64,000 nt of DNA from Luteolibacter algae (GCF_042683045.1 NZ_JBHUIT010000001.1:62001-126000), one strand, 5' to 3'; counted from the first letter of the stretch, positions 36,258-45,678 are shown. Notes: generated by a model not told the origin, from the letters alone. Numbers and translations are program-made.

Positions 36258-37613
36258 TTACTTGGTCTCCGCTGCGCGTTCTTTGGCGACGTTTTCTTTG
36301 TGTGGATCGCTCCACAATGGCTCAATGTTTTTCGCATTCCATTTTTCGTATAGTGCCTGCATGCGATCAATGACTTCAGGGTGGCCTTTCGCGGTATTGT
36401 GGGACTCGCTGAGATCCGCCTCAAGATTGTAGAGCTCTTGGCGATCCGACCAACCGGGCTTCACCATTTTGTCTTTCCTCTGACGCACGGCATAGTCCCA
36501 GCCGCCGGCGACGCGCCAGAACAGCACGTCATGTGGTGCTCCGGAGTCCTCTCCGGTGACAAACGGGAGGAGGTTCACACCTTCCGTGTCATCAAGGGAA
36601 GCACCGGCAAGAGCCAGCGCGGTCGCGTGGATATCCAGCGAGCTGACCGGATGTTCGTAAGTGATGTTTTCCGGGATGTGGCCCGGCCATGATGCCGTGA
36701 ACGGGACGCGCACACCACCCTCGAAGGTGTAGCCTTTATGTCCGTTGAGGGGTTGGTTGTCCGCTGGGCCGGTGCGCCCGCCGTTGTCGCTCAGGAAGAA
36801 GACCAGGGTTTCCTTTTCCTGGTTCGTGGCTTTCAGCTCCGCCATCACCTTGCCGATTGCGTCATCCATCGCGCTGATCATCGCCGCGTAGGTTTTGCGA
36901 TTGCCTGTCAGGTTCGGGAAGCGATCAAGGTATTCCTGCGTTGCCTGATCCGGTGCGTGGGGAGCATTGAACGATAAAAACAGGAACCACGGCTTGCCCT
37001 TGTGGCGTTGGACGAAGTCCACCGCTTCGTCACCGAAAGTGTCCGTGAGGTAGGTGATGGATTCCGGGTCTACGGCTTCCTCGTTCCGATAGATCGGCGC
37101 ACCCTCTTTTCCGGGCTGTCCGAAGTAGTTATATCCGCCGCCGAGAAAACCGAAAAATTCATCGAATCCACGGTTGAGCGGCTTGAACTGGTCTGCGACG
37201 CCCAGGTGCCATTTTCCAATGAGTCCGGTGGTGTAACCTACCTCTTTCAATCTGGCGGGGAGCAAAATCTCACTTGTCGGAATGCCGTCGTTGTTCGTCT
37301 CGGACGCTTCCTGCGGATTGTGTTCGTGGCCAAAACGCTGCTGGTAACGTCCTGCCATAATCGCCGCTCTTGATGGGCTGCAATATGGGTGAGTGACATA
37401 CCCTGATTCAAATTTCACTCCCGCCTTTGCGATGGCATCGATGTGTGGAGTAGGGATGTCCTTACTGCCATTGAAGCCCACATCGGCGAAGCCCAGATCA
37501 TCGGCAAGTATAAGCAAGACGTTGGGTTGCTCACGTTTATCCTCCGCAGAGGCATGGATTATCAGAAAGGAGGTGAGGAGAATTTTCAGGGAGAATAGGG
37601 AAATTTTCTTCAT
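36258..37613 (-). CDS. Secreted sulfatase (CSPSR)
   Basis: A 451-residue sulfatase, the shortest in the cluster, with a signal peptide (about residues 1-23). Landmarks are NVLLILADDLGFADVGFNGS, the maturation site THPYCSPSRAAIMAGRYQQR with Cys78, and DNGGRTGPADNQPLNGHKGY. This resembles N-acetylgalactosamine-6-sulfatase-like and related arylsulfatase groups, though the position-specific activity cannot be assigned by eye. It is the first gene of a minus-strand pair. Upstream lies a 297-base gap shared with a divergent PEP-CTERM gene. Confidence 0.95.
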   Translation of the reverse strand: MKKISLFSLKILLTSFLIIHASAEDKREQPNVLLILADDLGFADVGFNGSKDIPTPHIDAIAKAGVKFESGYVTHPYCSPSRAAIMAGRYQQRFGHEHNPQEASETNNDGIPTSEILLPARLKEVGYTTGLIGKWHLGVADQFKPLNRGFDEFFGFLGGGYNYFGQPGKEGAPIYRNEEAVDPESITYLTDTFGDEAVDFVQRHKGKPWFLFLSFNAPHAPDQATQEYLDRFPNLTGNRKTYAAMISAMDDAIGKVMAELKATNQEKETLVFFLSDNGGRTGPADNQPLNGHKGYTFEGGVRVPFTASWPGHIPENITYEHPVSSLDIHATALALAGASLDDTEGVNLLPFVTGEDSGAPHDVLFWRVAGGWDYAVRQRKDKMVKPGWSDRQELYNLEADLSESHNTAKGHPEVIDRMQALYEKWNAKNIEPLWSDPHKENVAKERAAETK

Positions 37614-37910
37614 GTAATTAGGAATTGATGTTCGCTGATAATAACGCCCCCGCGAGGCCGGAAGGTGATGCGGATATGAAAAGCCAGATGGAGGTTGTAT
37701 GACAGCTTTTGTGGTCTTTTGCTACGCTAGAGATGGCGGATTTGTTTCCGGGATCATGGCAAATCTTCGAACGGATGCGCCGTGGCGGGATTGGGTTTTT
37801 CATTGACCCTCCACAGCTTTACTTGGTGGTATGGGTCAAACGGTAAATTGTCAGCATTCTCATTGTCGAGTGTTGAGCCGTTTTCCAAATCCCAATAACT
37901 CCCATTACCC
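37614..37910. other. Intergenic region between sulfatase and PEP-CTERM genes
   Basis: 297 bases between divergent genes. No ORF, RNA gene or strong hairpin is seen. It should hold two promoters. I could not assign specific boxes with confidence. Confidence 0.5.
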
Positions 37911-38642
37911 ATGAAAAATACCCCATCAGCCCGTTACCTTTTCCCGGTCCTTGCCTCGTGCTCCATTTTGGCGAGCCATGCCGCCACATTGACAATCGAT
38001 GGTCTGGAAGTCCGCAGTAATACCACCAATAACAACGAGAATGCTTTCGCAACTTCTCCGGCCTCATTGGATCTCAATGCGACGGAACCCGCAACGGGCT
38101 CAACCACAAGCTTTTCCACCGTGACATGGAACAATCTCGATCTCGACGGTATTGGCGGAAATGACGACATTCTCACCTTTGATCTCAATATCGATGGCGG
38201 CTCGAACAATGTGACCTGGGGCGGGCTTGGATTCGGAGCCAGTGGAGCATTGGGAGCTGGCGAGACCATCACCTTTACGGTCAGTAACGTATCGGTGAGT
38301 GGCGGGGCTGCCGGATCAATCATCGCCACCTTCGACGGGTTCACCCGGGGTGGATATATTTCCTACGGATCAGATATCGATCGGGTTGGATCAGTGGATA
38401 TCAACGGAGAAACCGTTTCGGTAAATGCGATGTCTACCGGGACAGCATTCCAAAGCGAGGTCAATGAAAGCAGTGTGTTTCAACTCACTGATTCTGTCGT
38501 TTTTAGTAACGCGGACATGACCTCGGGTGCCGCCCAAGCGCGCAGACTGGATCTCCAGTTCAATACAGAAACTGTTCCGGAGCCATCAGTGGCTCTACTG
38601 TCCGCTCTAGGCCTACTCGCCTTGGCTAGACGCCGCCGCTAA
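37911..38642 (+). CDS. PEP-CTERM sorting-signal protein
   Basis: A 243-residue exported protein with a signal peptide (about residues 1-27), a long Gly/Asn/Ser/Thr-rich beta-type body, and a C-terminal sorting tag VPEPSVALLSALGLLALARR followed by two arginines. That tag is the PEP-CTERM signal recognised by exosortase, which is not in the window. Such proteins are exported, cut and usually tied to exopolysaccharide or the cell surface. The body does not match a family I know. A strong terminator follows. Confidence 0.92.
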   Translation: MKNTPSARYLFPVLASCSILASHAATLTIDGLEVRSNTTNNNENAFATSPASLDLNATEPATGSTTSFSTVTWNNLDLDGIGGNDDILTFDLNIDGGSNNVTWGGLGFGASGALGAGETITFTVSNVSVSGGAAGSIIATFDGFTRGGYISYGSDIDRVGSVDINGETVSVNAMSTGTAFQSEVNESSVFQLTDSVVFSNADMTSGAAQARRLDLQFNTETVPEPSVALLSALGLLALARRRR

Positions 38643-38674
38643 CCTTCACAGTTGTAAAATATCAATCGCCAGAA

Positions 38675-38703
38675 GACCTCCCGGGCAGGGAGGTCTTTTT
38701 TTT
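38675..38703 (+). terminator. Rho-independent terminator after PEP-CTERM gene
   Basis: AGACCTCCC pairs with GGGAGGTCT around GGGCA, followed by a run of T. It lies 32 bases after the stop and ends transcription before the convergent priA. Confidence 0.92.
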
Positions 38704-38744
38704 GGGAGAAGGAATGGTAGCTGACTAAGAATAACGGACCGCAT

Positions 38745-41024
38745 TCACGAGAAATTATACGCATCCATGTCGAAGACGACGGTGACGTCCTCGGGGAGGG
38801 TGGTTTTTTGGAGGATGGTCTGGACGTGATTGGTGAGAGGGCGGGCTTTGTGGGAGCGGAGTGTGATCTGGAAGCGGAATTGGTCGTGGGAGCGGATGAG
38901 TGGACTAGGGAGGACTTCGCCCAGCGTGACACCTTCCGGGAGCCTTTCCTTGAGGCGGAGGTGAAGTGTCTGGAGGGTGAATTCCGCACGCCGCTCGTGG
39001 GTGGAGCGGGCGGTTAGGACTCCACAATGGCCGAAGGGCGGGAAGTGGAACTGGCGGCGCATTTCCATTTCCTGTTCCGCGTAGCCATCGAAATCGTGCT
39101 TGCGGGCAAACTGGATGCTTGGTGAATGTGGGGTGAAGGTCTGGACGATGACTTCCCCCTCCAGTTCGCCCCGTCCCGCCCGCCCGGCGACTTGCGTTAT
39201 GAGTTGGAAGGTGCGCTCGCCGGCGCGGAAATCCGGGATATGCAGGCCCAGATCCGCATTAAGAATCCCAACCAGGGTGACGTTGGGGAAATGGAGGCCC
39301 TTGGCGATCATCTGGGTGCCGATGAGGATGTCGATTTTGTGGGATTTGAAGTTTTTCAGGATATCCCGAAGGGCATTTTTGCGGCGCATGGCATCGGCAT
39401 CAATCCGGGCGAAGCGTGCCTCCGGAAGGACTTTCCGCAGCACTTCCTCGACCTTTTGTGTGCCGTAGCCCTGGAGCGCGATTCCAGGGTTTTTACATTC
39501 CGGACATTTGCGCGGGACGATGGATTGGTGGCCGCAAACATGGCAGACGAGACGCTCATCCGTGCGGTGGTAGGTGAGGGCCACCGCGCAGTGCGGGCAG
39601 GTGCAGACGTGTCCGCAGGAATGGCACTGAAGAGAGCGGGCGAAACCACGGCGGTTTAGGAAAAGGATGGATTGCTCGCCTTTTGCCAGCCTTTGCTCCA
39701 AGGCGTTCCGCAGTCTGTCTGAAAGGATGGCGACCTGGCCTTTTTGCTTTTGGGCTTCCAGGCGCATATCGATCACGCGGACGAGGGGCATCGAATGTGC
39801 GTCCGCGCGTTTGTCGAGGCGGAGGACCTGGTATTTGCCCGTGAGAGTATTTTGCCAAGACTCCAGCGAGGGTGTGGCAGAGCCTAGCACGATGACGCAA
39901 GGCTCGAAGGCCGCGCGAAGGACTGATACATCCCGGGCGTGGTAGCGGGGCGGGTTTTCCTGCTTGTAGGAGGACTCGTGTTCCTCATCGACAATGATCA
40001 GGCCCAGATCCGGAAGTGGCGCGAAGACTGCGGATCGTGCGCCGATGACGATGCGCGCCTTACCGGTGCGAATGCGATGCCATTCATCAAAACGCTCGCC
40101 TTGGGAGAGATTCGAGTGGAGGACGGCGACTTGATCATTGAGCTGGGAGAAACGGGCTTTGAAGCGGCGGACCGTTTGAGGGGTCAGAGCGATTTCCGGG
40201 ACGAGAACCAGAACGGTTTTGCCGAGATCCAGCGTGGCCTGGGCGGACTGGAGGTAGACCTCTGTTTTGCCGGAGCCGGTGACACCCAGCAGCAAGAAAG
40301 GTTTTGGAGCGGTCTCCCGTTTTTGATGATCTGACGGCGGATTATCGCCGGGAAGGTCATCAATGCCGTCACGCTCCATGGTGGCCAGTGCTTTGCTTAT
40401 ATAGTCGAAGGCTTCCTGTTGTTGATCGTTCAGAAGCAAAGGCTTGCTTGCCACGATGGTTTCAGCTGCTTCCGGATCGCGACGGACTTCCTCTGTGGAA
40501 ATAGTGATGAGGCCTTTCGTCGCCAGGCTTTTGAGAGAAGGTGCGGAGCCTTCTCCCAGGTCGGTGGTGGGGAGAGTCCGGTTCTCAGCGGCGAGCAGCA
40601 GGGTTAGGATGAGGTATTGTTTGGGCGCCCGTTTTTCGAGTGCCGCCAACTCCCCAACGGCGATGTTCTCCTTGGCGATGGCTATCCGGCGGGTTTTTGC
40701 GGAATTATCCTCTGTGCGAACCGCTTCCGGTAGAATCGAACGGATGACGGACTCCAGGCTCGAGCCGTAGTAGTTCGAGATCCAGCGGGCGATTTTCAGG
40801 AGCACCGGCGTGATTAGAGGTTCGGGATCGATCAGTGATTTCAACTCACGGACGGCGAACTCGGATTGCTCGGGAGGCGGCATGACGGCAAGAACCGTGC
40901 CAGAGGTGGTTTTCTGGCGTATTGGCACGCGCACGCGGCATCCCTCAACAACCGGCAGGTCGGCGGGAATGGCATAGTCGAAGACAAGCTCTGAGGGGCC
41001 GTCGATAAGGACGCGGGCGATCAC
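38745..41024 (-). CDS. priA: Primosomal protein N', replication restart helicase
   Basis: The 3'-to-5' helicase that restarts stalled replication forks. The frame extends to 41201 but the first 59 codons have no family character and would overlap the divergent aminotransferase gene. I use the GTG at 41024, which gives 759 residues beginning VIARVLIDGPSELVFDYAIP like other PriA proteins; a TTG at 41066 is also possible. Landmarks are the Walker A motif LLLGVTGSGKTEVY, the DEEH box LIIVDEEHESSYK, and the zinc-binding cysteines in CHSCGHVCTCPHC and CHVCG to CPEC. It faces the aminotransferase gene and is convergent with the PEP-CTERM gene. Confidence 0.95.
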   Translation of the reverse strand: MIARVLIDGPSELVFDYAIPADLPVVEGCRVRVPIRQKTTSGTVLAVMPPPEQSEFAVRELKSLIDPEPLITPVLLKIARWISNYYGSSLESVIRSILPEAVRTEDNSAKTRRIAIAKENIAVGELAALEKRAPKQYLILTLLLAAENRTLPTTDLGEGSAPSLKSLATKGLITISTEEVRRDPEAAETIVASKPLLLNDQQQEAFDYISKALATMERDGIDDLPGDNPPSDHQKRETAPKPFLLLGVTGSGKTEVYLQSAQATLDLGKTVLVLVPEIALTPQTVRRFKARFSQLNDQVAVLHSNLSQGERFDEWHRIRTGKARIVIGARSAVFAPLPDLGLIIVDEEHESSYKQENPPRYHARDVSVLRAAFEPCVIVLGSATPSLESWQNTLTGKYQVLRLDKRADAHSMPLVRVIDMRLEAQKQKGQVAILSDRLRNALEQRLAKGEQSILFLNRRGFARSLQCHSCGHVCTCPHCAVALTYHRTDERLVCHVCGHQSIVPRKCPECKNPGIALQGYGTQKVEEVLRKVLPEARFARIDADAMRRKNALRDILKNFKSHKIDILIGTQMIAKGLHFPNVTLVGILNADLGLHIPDFRAGERTFQLITQVAGRAGRGELEGEVIVQTFTPHSPSIQFARKHDFDGYAEQEMEMRRQFHFPPFGHCGVLTARSTHERRAEFTLQTLHLRLKERLPEGVTLGEVLPSPLIRSHDQFRFQITLRSHKARPLTNHVQTILQKTTLPEDVTVVFDMDAYNFS

Positions 41025-41179
41025 TTGCGGGATGCTGCGTGTTTGATATGCAAAATCAAATTTCAAATCCCCATGGGGTGCAGATGGTTTCGGGCAGAGG
41101 GCATTTGCAACCGGGGAATCCCGATTCCAAGCCGTTTTATGGAGTTGTGAAAAGTTCCGCCTGAAGGGATGGTTCCGGC

Positions 41180-42460
41180 ATGTTGCCGGAGATTTTGACA
41201 AGTGTGCCTGGAGAAAAGTCCTTGGAGCTGGGGAAGAGGCTGGCCGGGGTGGAGTGCCGGAACACCACGTTTTTGAGCGGAGATTGGCCGATTTTCTGGG
41301 AGCGTGCGGAGGGGGTGAATGTTTGGGATGCGGATGGGAATCGGTTTCTGGATATGACCAGTGGGTTCGGCGTGGCAGGAGAGGGCTACGGATTCACCGG
41401 CGAAGCGTTGCGCAGGCAGAGCGCGACGCTGATGCACGCCATGGGAGATGTGCACCCGGCCCGGGTGAAAGTGGAGCTGTGCGAGGCGTTATCCGAGATG
41501 ACTTTCGAGAAGTGGGAAGGCCGGAAGGGGAAATGCTTGTTCGGGAACTCCGGGTTCGAGGCTGTCGAAGCGGCGCTGAAAACCGCTGTGGTTGCGACTG
41601 GACGCAGCGGAATCTTGTCGTTTGAGGGCGGCTATCACGGGTTAGGCTACGGAGCATTGCTCGGGGCAGGAATCGGCTGGTTCCGAGAGCCTTTCGACGG
41701 GCAGCTGGCACGTGTTACCGAGCGGTTGTATTTTCCGAAAAATTCTGAAGATATGGAGGTTTTCCGTAAGCAGCTCGCCCAGGTGGATGGGAGCGGAATC
41801 GGGGCCGTATTGGTCGAGCCAATTCAAGGACGTGGGGGAATACACGTGCCACCGGAAGGATTTTTGAAAGCGTTGCGGGCATGGTGTAACGAGGTGGGTG
41901 CCGTGCTGGTTTTCGATGAAATATACACCGGATTCTGGCGCAGCGGAAAGATGTTTGCCTGCGAATGGGAAGGTGTGGTGCCGGATCTGATTTGCCTTGG
42001 GAAAGCACTGAGCGGGGGATTCCCGATTTCAGTTTGCGTTGGAAAAGCGGAGGTGATGGATCGCTGGCCGGTAAGCGGCGGAGAGGCCTTGCATACCAGC
42101 ACGTTTTTGGGAAATCCAATGGGTTGTGCGATGGGGATGGAGGCGCTGCGCCGTTATAGGCAAGCGGAGATCGAGAACATGGTCACGGAGGCTGGCGAGA
42201 GGTTGGGGCAGGCTTTGGATCCCTTGCTTGAGCTGGGTTTTGTGACAGAAATAAGAGGCCGTGGGCTGATGCTGGGAATCCAGGCCGATAGCGGCGAGCG
42301 GGTGATAGATGTTGTGAAAAGGATGCTCCGTGCGGGAGTGATCGCCCTACCGGATGGGCCTTCTGGCGATGTCCTGGCATTGACACCACCATTCTCCGTG
42401 ACAGCGGATGAGATTGATTTTTCCGTCGAAAGCGTGAAAGCAGCGCTGCTGGGTGTCTAG
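41180..42460 (+). CDS. Class III PLP-dependent aminotransferase
   Basis: A 426-residue enzyme of the aspartate aminotransferase superfamily, class III. Landmarks are VWDADGNRFLDMTSGFGVAG, FGNSGFEAVEAALKTAVVAT, FEGGYHGLGYGALLG, the VLVFDEIYTGFWRSGKMFAC block, and the PLP lysine in CLGKALSGGFPISV. It could be an omega-amino acid transaminase, such as a 4-aminobutyrate or acetylornithine type; the specificity cannot be read from the sequence. A GAAGGGA segment precedes the ATG by about 12 bases. It is followed by mutL after about 70 bases, but the two functions are unrelated. It is divergent from priA. Confidence 0.9.
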   Translation: MLPEILTSVPGEKSLELGKRLAGVECRNTTFLSGDWPIFWERAEGVNVWDADGNRFLDMTSGFGVAGEGYGFTGEALRRQSATLMHAMGDVHPARVKVELCEALSEMTFEKWEGRKGKCLFGNSGFEAVEAALKTAVVATGRSGILSFEGGYHGLGYGALLGAGIGWFREPFDGQLARVTERLYFPKNSEDMEVFRKQLAQVDGSGIGAVLVEPIQGRGGIHVPPEGFLKALRAWCNEVGAVLVFDEIYTGFWRSGKMFACEWEGVVPDLICLGKALSGGFPISVCVGKAEVMDRWPVSGGEALHTSTFLGNPMGCAMGMEALRRYRQAEIENMVTEAGERLGQALDPLLELGFVTEIRGRGLMLGIQADSGERVIDVVKRMLRAGVIALPDGPSGDVLALTPPFSVTADEIDFSVESVKAALLGV

Positions 42461-42532
42461 GGAGGTGAGAGAAAAGGGATGTAGGGCGGTTTGAGAGTTG
42501 CTGATTGCTTGGCTCAGTTTCAAGATGTGGCT

Positions 42533-44275
42533 GTGCCAGTTATCCATGTATTGCCCGATATTTTAGCCAGCCAGGTTGCGGCAGGTGAAGTCGTGGAGCG
42601 GCCGTCGAGCGTCGTCAAAGAACTAGTGGAAAACAGTCTGGATGCGGGCGCGCGTGAGGTGATGGTGGATATAGAGAAGGGTGGGGCAAATCTCATACGG
42701 GTAAGCGATGATGGCTGTGGTATGGCACGGGAAGATGCGATGCTTTCACTGGAGAGGCATGCCACCAGTAAGCTACGGACCTCGGCGGATCTAGGAAGTA
42801 TCATGACGCTAGGTTTCCGCGGAGAGGCTGTGCCGAGTATAGCCAGTGTGGCGAAATTCCGGCTGACCACACGGCGGAGCGAAGATCTTACCGGCACGGA
42901 AATCGTTGTGGATGGAGGGAAGCTCCTGGATGTCCGGGATGCAGGTGGAGCGCCCGGCACTGTTATCGAGGCGCGTAACTTGTTCTACAATATGCCGGCG
43001 CGCAGGAAATTTATGAGGGCGGATAGCACGGAATCCGCCCATGTGGAGCAGCAAATGCGGCTGCACGCCCTCGCAGCTCCGGGAGTGAGGTTTCGTTTCC
43101 GGAAGGATGACCGGTTGATTTTTGATCTCCCCGGCGTGGCTAGAACTATTGATCGCGTCCGACAGTTGGTGGGCAACGAAATGGGGGGAGAGCTTGTAAC
43201 TGTGCCCGAGAGCATGGCTGCCGGGATGAGCGTGCTAGGCTTCATCCTGCCCGCGAAACACGCGCGAAAAGGCCGGCGTCACCAATTTATTTTCTTAAAT
43301 GGCAGGCCCATCGAAGATGCCGCGATTTCCAAAGGCCTTGCCGAAGGTTTCCGCGGAAATCTGCAGGAAGGGCTGCATCCTGCTGCCTGGTTGTGGATGG
43401 AGATGGAACCGCAGTTAGTGGATGTCAACGTGCATCCGGCCAAAAAGGAAGTGAGATTCCGGAGACCTTTTGAAGTGAGAGACTTGGTATGCAGGGCTGT
43501 GATGCAGTGCTTGCGTCCCGCCCGGGTGGAGGTTGCTCCTTCTGAAATTACCTTCACATCAAAGATCGCGACGAATTTTTCGCAGGCACAGGATGTCATT
43601 TCACCGGAGCCGGTCACGCGGAGTGGGCCGACTTTCCATCAGGTCCAGCCATCGCTCGAAGTGAAAGCTATCGATGCCGTGCCGGGCGCCAAGCGCACGA
43701 AGGTCCCTGATTTTCGACTTATCGGAATGCTTCAGGAGCGCTACGTCATTCTGGAAAGTGCGGATGGGTTGGTGCTTTTCGATCCCAAGGCCGCGCGTGA
43801 GCGAATTATTTTCGAGCAGCTTTCAAAGGGACGTGCCAGCGGGCTGGAAACCCAGCATCTCCTGGTTCCTATACTCATTGAGGTGGAGCCACGGGATCTG
43901 GACCTGCTGCTGCGTGAGCGGATGGCGTTGATGGAGACTGGGATGGAGATCGAGGCTTTCGGAGGCAATACTCTGCAAATCAGTAGCTTGCCCCAATGCG
44001 TCGGAAACGAGGATCCACAGAAATACCTGGATGAAATTTTAGAAGAAATCCTTCACGGCGCAGGGACCGCAGGTAAATTTGCCTTCGAGCGACTGACGCG
44101 GATCCTCGCTAACAAGGCTGCTCGAAGAGTGATGCCAAGACTTTCCGAAGTGCAGGCACTTCTCGAAGAGTTATTTCAGTGCGATCTTCCTTATTGTGCT
44201 GCAGACGGCCGCCCGACGCTTACGGAATACAATCGCAAAGATATCGACCGACGGTTCGGAGTTGGACGGGCCTGA
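42533..44275 (+). CDS. mutL: DNA mismatch repair protein MutL, degenerate endonuclease motifs
   Basis: Couples mismatch recognition by MutS to strand removal. The frame opens at a TTG at 42491, but the family N-terminus (VIHVLPDILASQVAAGEVVE) fits a GTG at 42533, giving 580 residues. The GHKL ATPase has VKELVENSLDAGA, SDDGCGMAREDA and TLGFRGEAVPSIASVAKF. In the C-terminal domain the usual endonuclease metal-site motifs are altered: the DQHA region reads FDPKAARERIIFE, the ACR region reads ILANKAARRVMP, and the CPHGRPT region reads CAADGRPT. The protein may therefore lack intrinsic nicking. An AT-rich 329-base gap follows. Confidence 0.95.
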   Translation: MPVIHVLPDILASQVAAGEVVERPSSVVKELVENSLDAGAREVMVDIEKGGANLIRVSDDGCGMAREDAMLSLERHATSKLRTSADLGSIMTLGFRGEAVPSIASVAKFRLTTRRSEDLTGTEIVVDGGKLLDVRDAGGAPGTVIEARNLFYNMPARRKFMRADSTESAHVEQQMRLHALAAPGVRFRFRKDDRLIFDLPGVARTIDRVRQLVGNEMGGELVTVPESMAAGMSVLGFILPAKHARKGRRHQFIFLNGRPIEDAAISKGLAEGFRGNLQEGLHPAAWLWMEMEPQLVDVNVHPAKKEVRFRRPFEVRDLVCRAVMQCLRPARVEVAPSEITFTSKIATNFSQAQDVISPEPVTRSGPTFHQVQPSLEVKAIDAVPGAKRTKVPDFRLIGMLQERYVILESADGLVLFDPKAARERIIFEQLSKGRASGLETQHLLVPILIEVEPRDLDLLLRERMALMETGMEIEAFGGNTLQISSLPQCVGNEDPQKYLDEILEEILHGAGTAGKFAFERLTRILANKAARRVMPRLSEVQALLEELFQCDLPYCAADGRPTLTEYNRKDIDRRFGVGRA

Positions 44276-44604
44276 AATAGATGTCTCCCACTTTTCTAAA
44301 AACTACTTTCTGGAAGCGTTCAAAATTTCTCAAAATAGTTTGAATTTGCTGACATTTTGGAATAATTTCGCATCACTTCAGTTAAAGTTTTATGTAAAAA
44401 GGCTTTAGTTTGCCGGAAATAAAGAGCTCATGGCTGCTTTTAGGGGCGCATAAGTCGTTGATTTTCAATTGTGGGAGTAGTGCGACATCTTTTTACGGAA
44501 AATGTTCAAAAAAAGATAAAAAAATCTTGAGGTGATTCCATAAAAATTTAAGATGTCTTCACTTTCAAGTTATCGGCACGTCTCCGTGCATCCCCTAAAT
44601 CGCG
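44276..44604. other. AT-rich intergenic region after mutL
   Basis: 329 bases, visibly richer in A and T than the flanking genes. It holds A-runs near 44507-44523 and a weak hairpin AAGAT-AAAAAA-ATCTT at 44513-44528. No coding frame or RNA gene is evident; promoter elements for the following secreted gene probably lie here. The AT excess could mark a recombination point, but nothing else supports that. Confidence 0.5.
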
Positions 44605-45402
44605 ATGAACACTTCAATCACATTCTCCGGCTTTCTCGGCCTGGCCCTCTCGGGAGTGGTGATGGGTATGTCTCTCTCAGAGCGGTTGGAGGTGACCCAC
44701 GAGGCGTTTCTGGAAGATAGGCGCGAGGCTTTGTCCGGTCTTTCTGATCCCTTCGGTGTTCCTGAGGCGGCGAGAGTCGTATTGGAGAATCCGAAAGATG
44801 CTTTCCGGAGTGAATATGCGTGGAAGAGGAATGTAGTCACAACGGTTTTTTGGATTGGTGAGCAGCCCACGCAGAACAATCCCACTCCGAATGATAAGAG
44901 TGCGTGGGATCAGAACTGGCAGCTGAATTATGGTGGCTATGATGATCCGAATCAGCGCGAAGGATTTCTCCCGAAAAATTTTATCCCGAATCTGAATCCT
45001 TTTTACGTAGCTCTTCCATATAACGATATCGGAAAAGATTTTCGGCATCGCCCAGAGGCCGCACAGGTAATCCCGTGGTTCTGGGAGCGATATCAGGGAG
45101 AAGGGATTTCTGTCTGCAAAGGCCGCTGGATAGCGATCCATCACGACGGGCGTATCTGCTACGCCCAATGGGAGGATGTGGGCCCGTTTGAGACGGACCA
45201 CTACCAATATGTTTTTGGAAATGAAAATGCGCGCTCCAACCGGAATGAAGGTGCGGGACTAGATATTAGTCCGGCAGTCCGCGACTACCTGAAGATGGGT
45301 AGCGGGGAGCGTGTGGAGTGGAAATTTGTAGAGGATTACGAGGTGCCGGAAGGTCCCTGGAAGTTCAATGGAATTGAGCCTCCTCTGCCAATTCATAGAT
45401 AA
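44605..45402 (+). CDS. Secreted protein of unknown function, possibly double-psi beta-barrel
   Basis: A 265-residue exported protein with a signal peptide (about residues 1-22). The body has no transmembrane segment. The segment EGAGLDISPAVRDYLKMGSG followed by ERVEWKFV resembles the end of double-psi beta-barrel domains in RlpA-like lipoproteins, but the resemblance is short and I would not name it on that alone. IQVCKGRW-type aromatic, basic segments (about 170-185) look like a surface-binding patch. It stands alone, 329 bases after mutL and 276 bases before the Asn/Gly-rich gene. The function is not known. Confidence 0.7.
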   Translation: MNTSITFSGFLGLALSGVVMGMSLSERLEVTHEAFLEDRREALSGLSDPFGVPEAARVVLENPKDAFRSEYAWKRNVVTTVFWIGEQPTQNNPTPNDKSAWDQNWQLNYGGYDDPNQREGFLPKNFIPNLNPFYVALPYNDIGKDFRHRPEAAQVIPWFWERYQGEGISVCKGRWIAIHHDGRICYAQWEDVGPFETDHYQYVFGNENARSNRNEGAGLDISPAVRDYLKMGSGERVEWKFVEDYEVPEGPWKFNGIEPPLPIHR

Positions 45403-45489
45403 GGATCACCCAAGACAACTGCTGTTACCAACCCCTAAACCCGAATTCATACGTAGATAAAATCGAAGTAAATTCATCACATTTCTCCA

Positions 45490-45603
45490 GGAAGCGCTTT
45501 GTCCCGAAAGAGCTTCCCGGTAGCCCGGATCGGGGTTCTGTCCCGAATTGGTATGGCTGTCACGTTAGCCGCGTGAAATCCCTGCCCTTGCCCGATCCGG
45601 GTT
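45490..45603 (+). promoter_or_regulatory. Structured 5' leader upstream of the Asn/Gly-rich secreted gene
   Basis: This stretch holds strong inverted repeats. GGAAGC(G)CTTT pairs with AAAG(A)GCTTCC at 45490-45517 around loop GTCCCG. AGCCCGGATCGGG at 45522-45534 pairs with CCCGATCCGGGTT at 45591-45603, enclosing GGCT/AGCC or CACG/CGTG alternatives at 45555-45575. The loop GTCCCG could also pair with the CGGGG at 45531-45535. It ends about 75 bases before the start of the next gene. It does not match a riboswitch I know, so a regulatory leader is inference from structure. Confidence 0.45.
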
Positions 45604-45678
45604 GCCCGCCTCTCAACGAACGTCCCATTCGATGGGTTTCAGGCGGGGTTTTGAGATACACCCCCAAAACAACCAGCC

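Noticed and set aside
41025..41201. N-terminal extension of priA
   Set aside because: It overlaps the divergent aminotransferase start and has no similarity to PriA; the family begins near the GTG at 41024.
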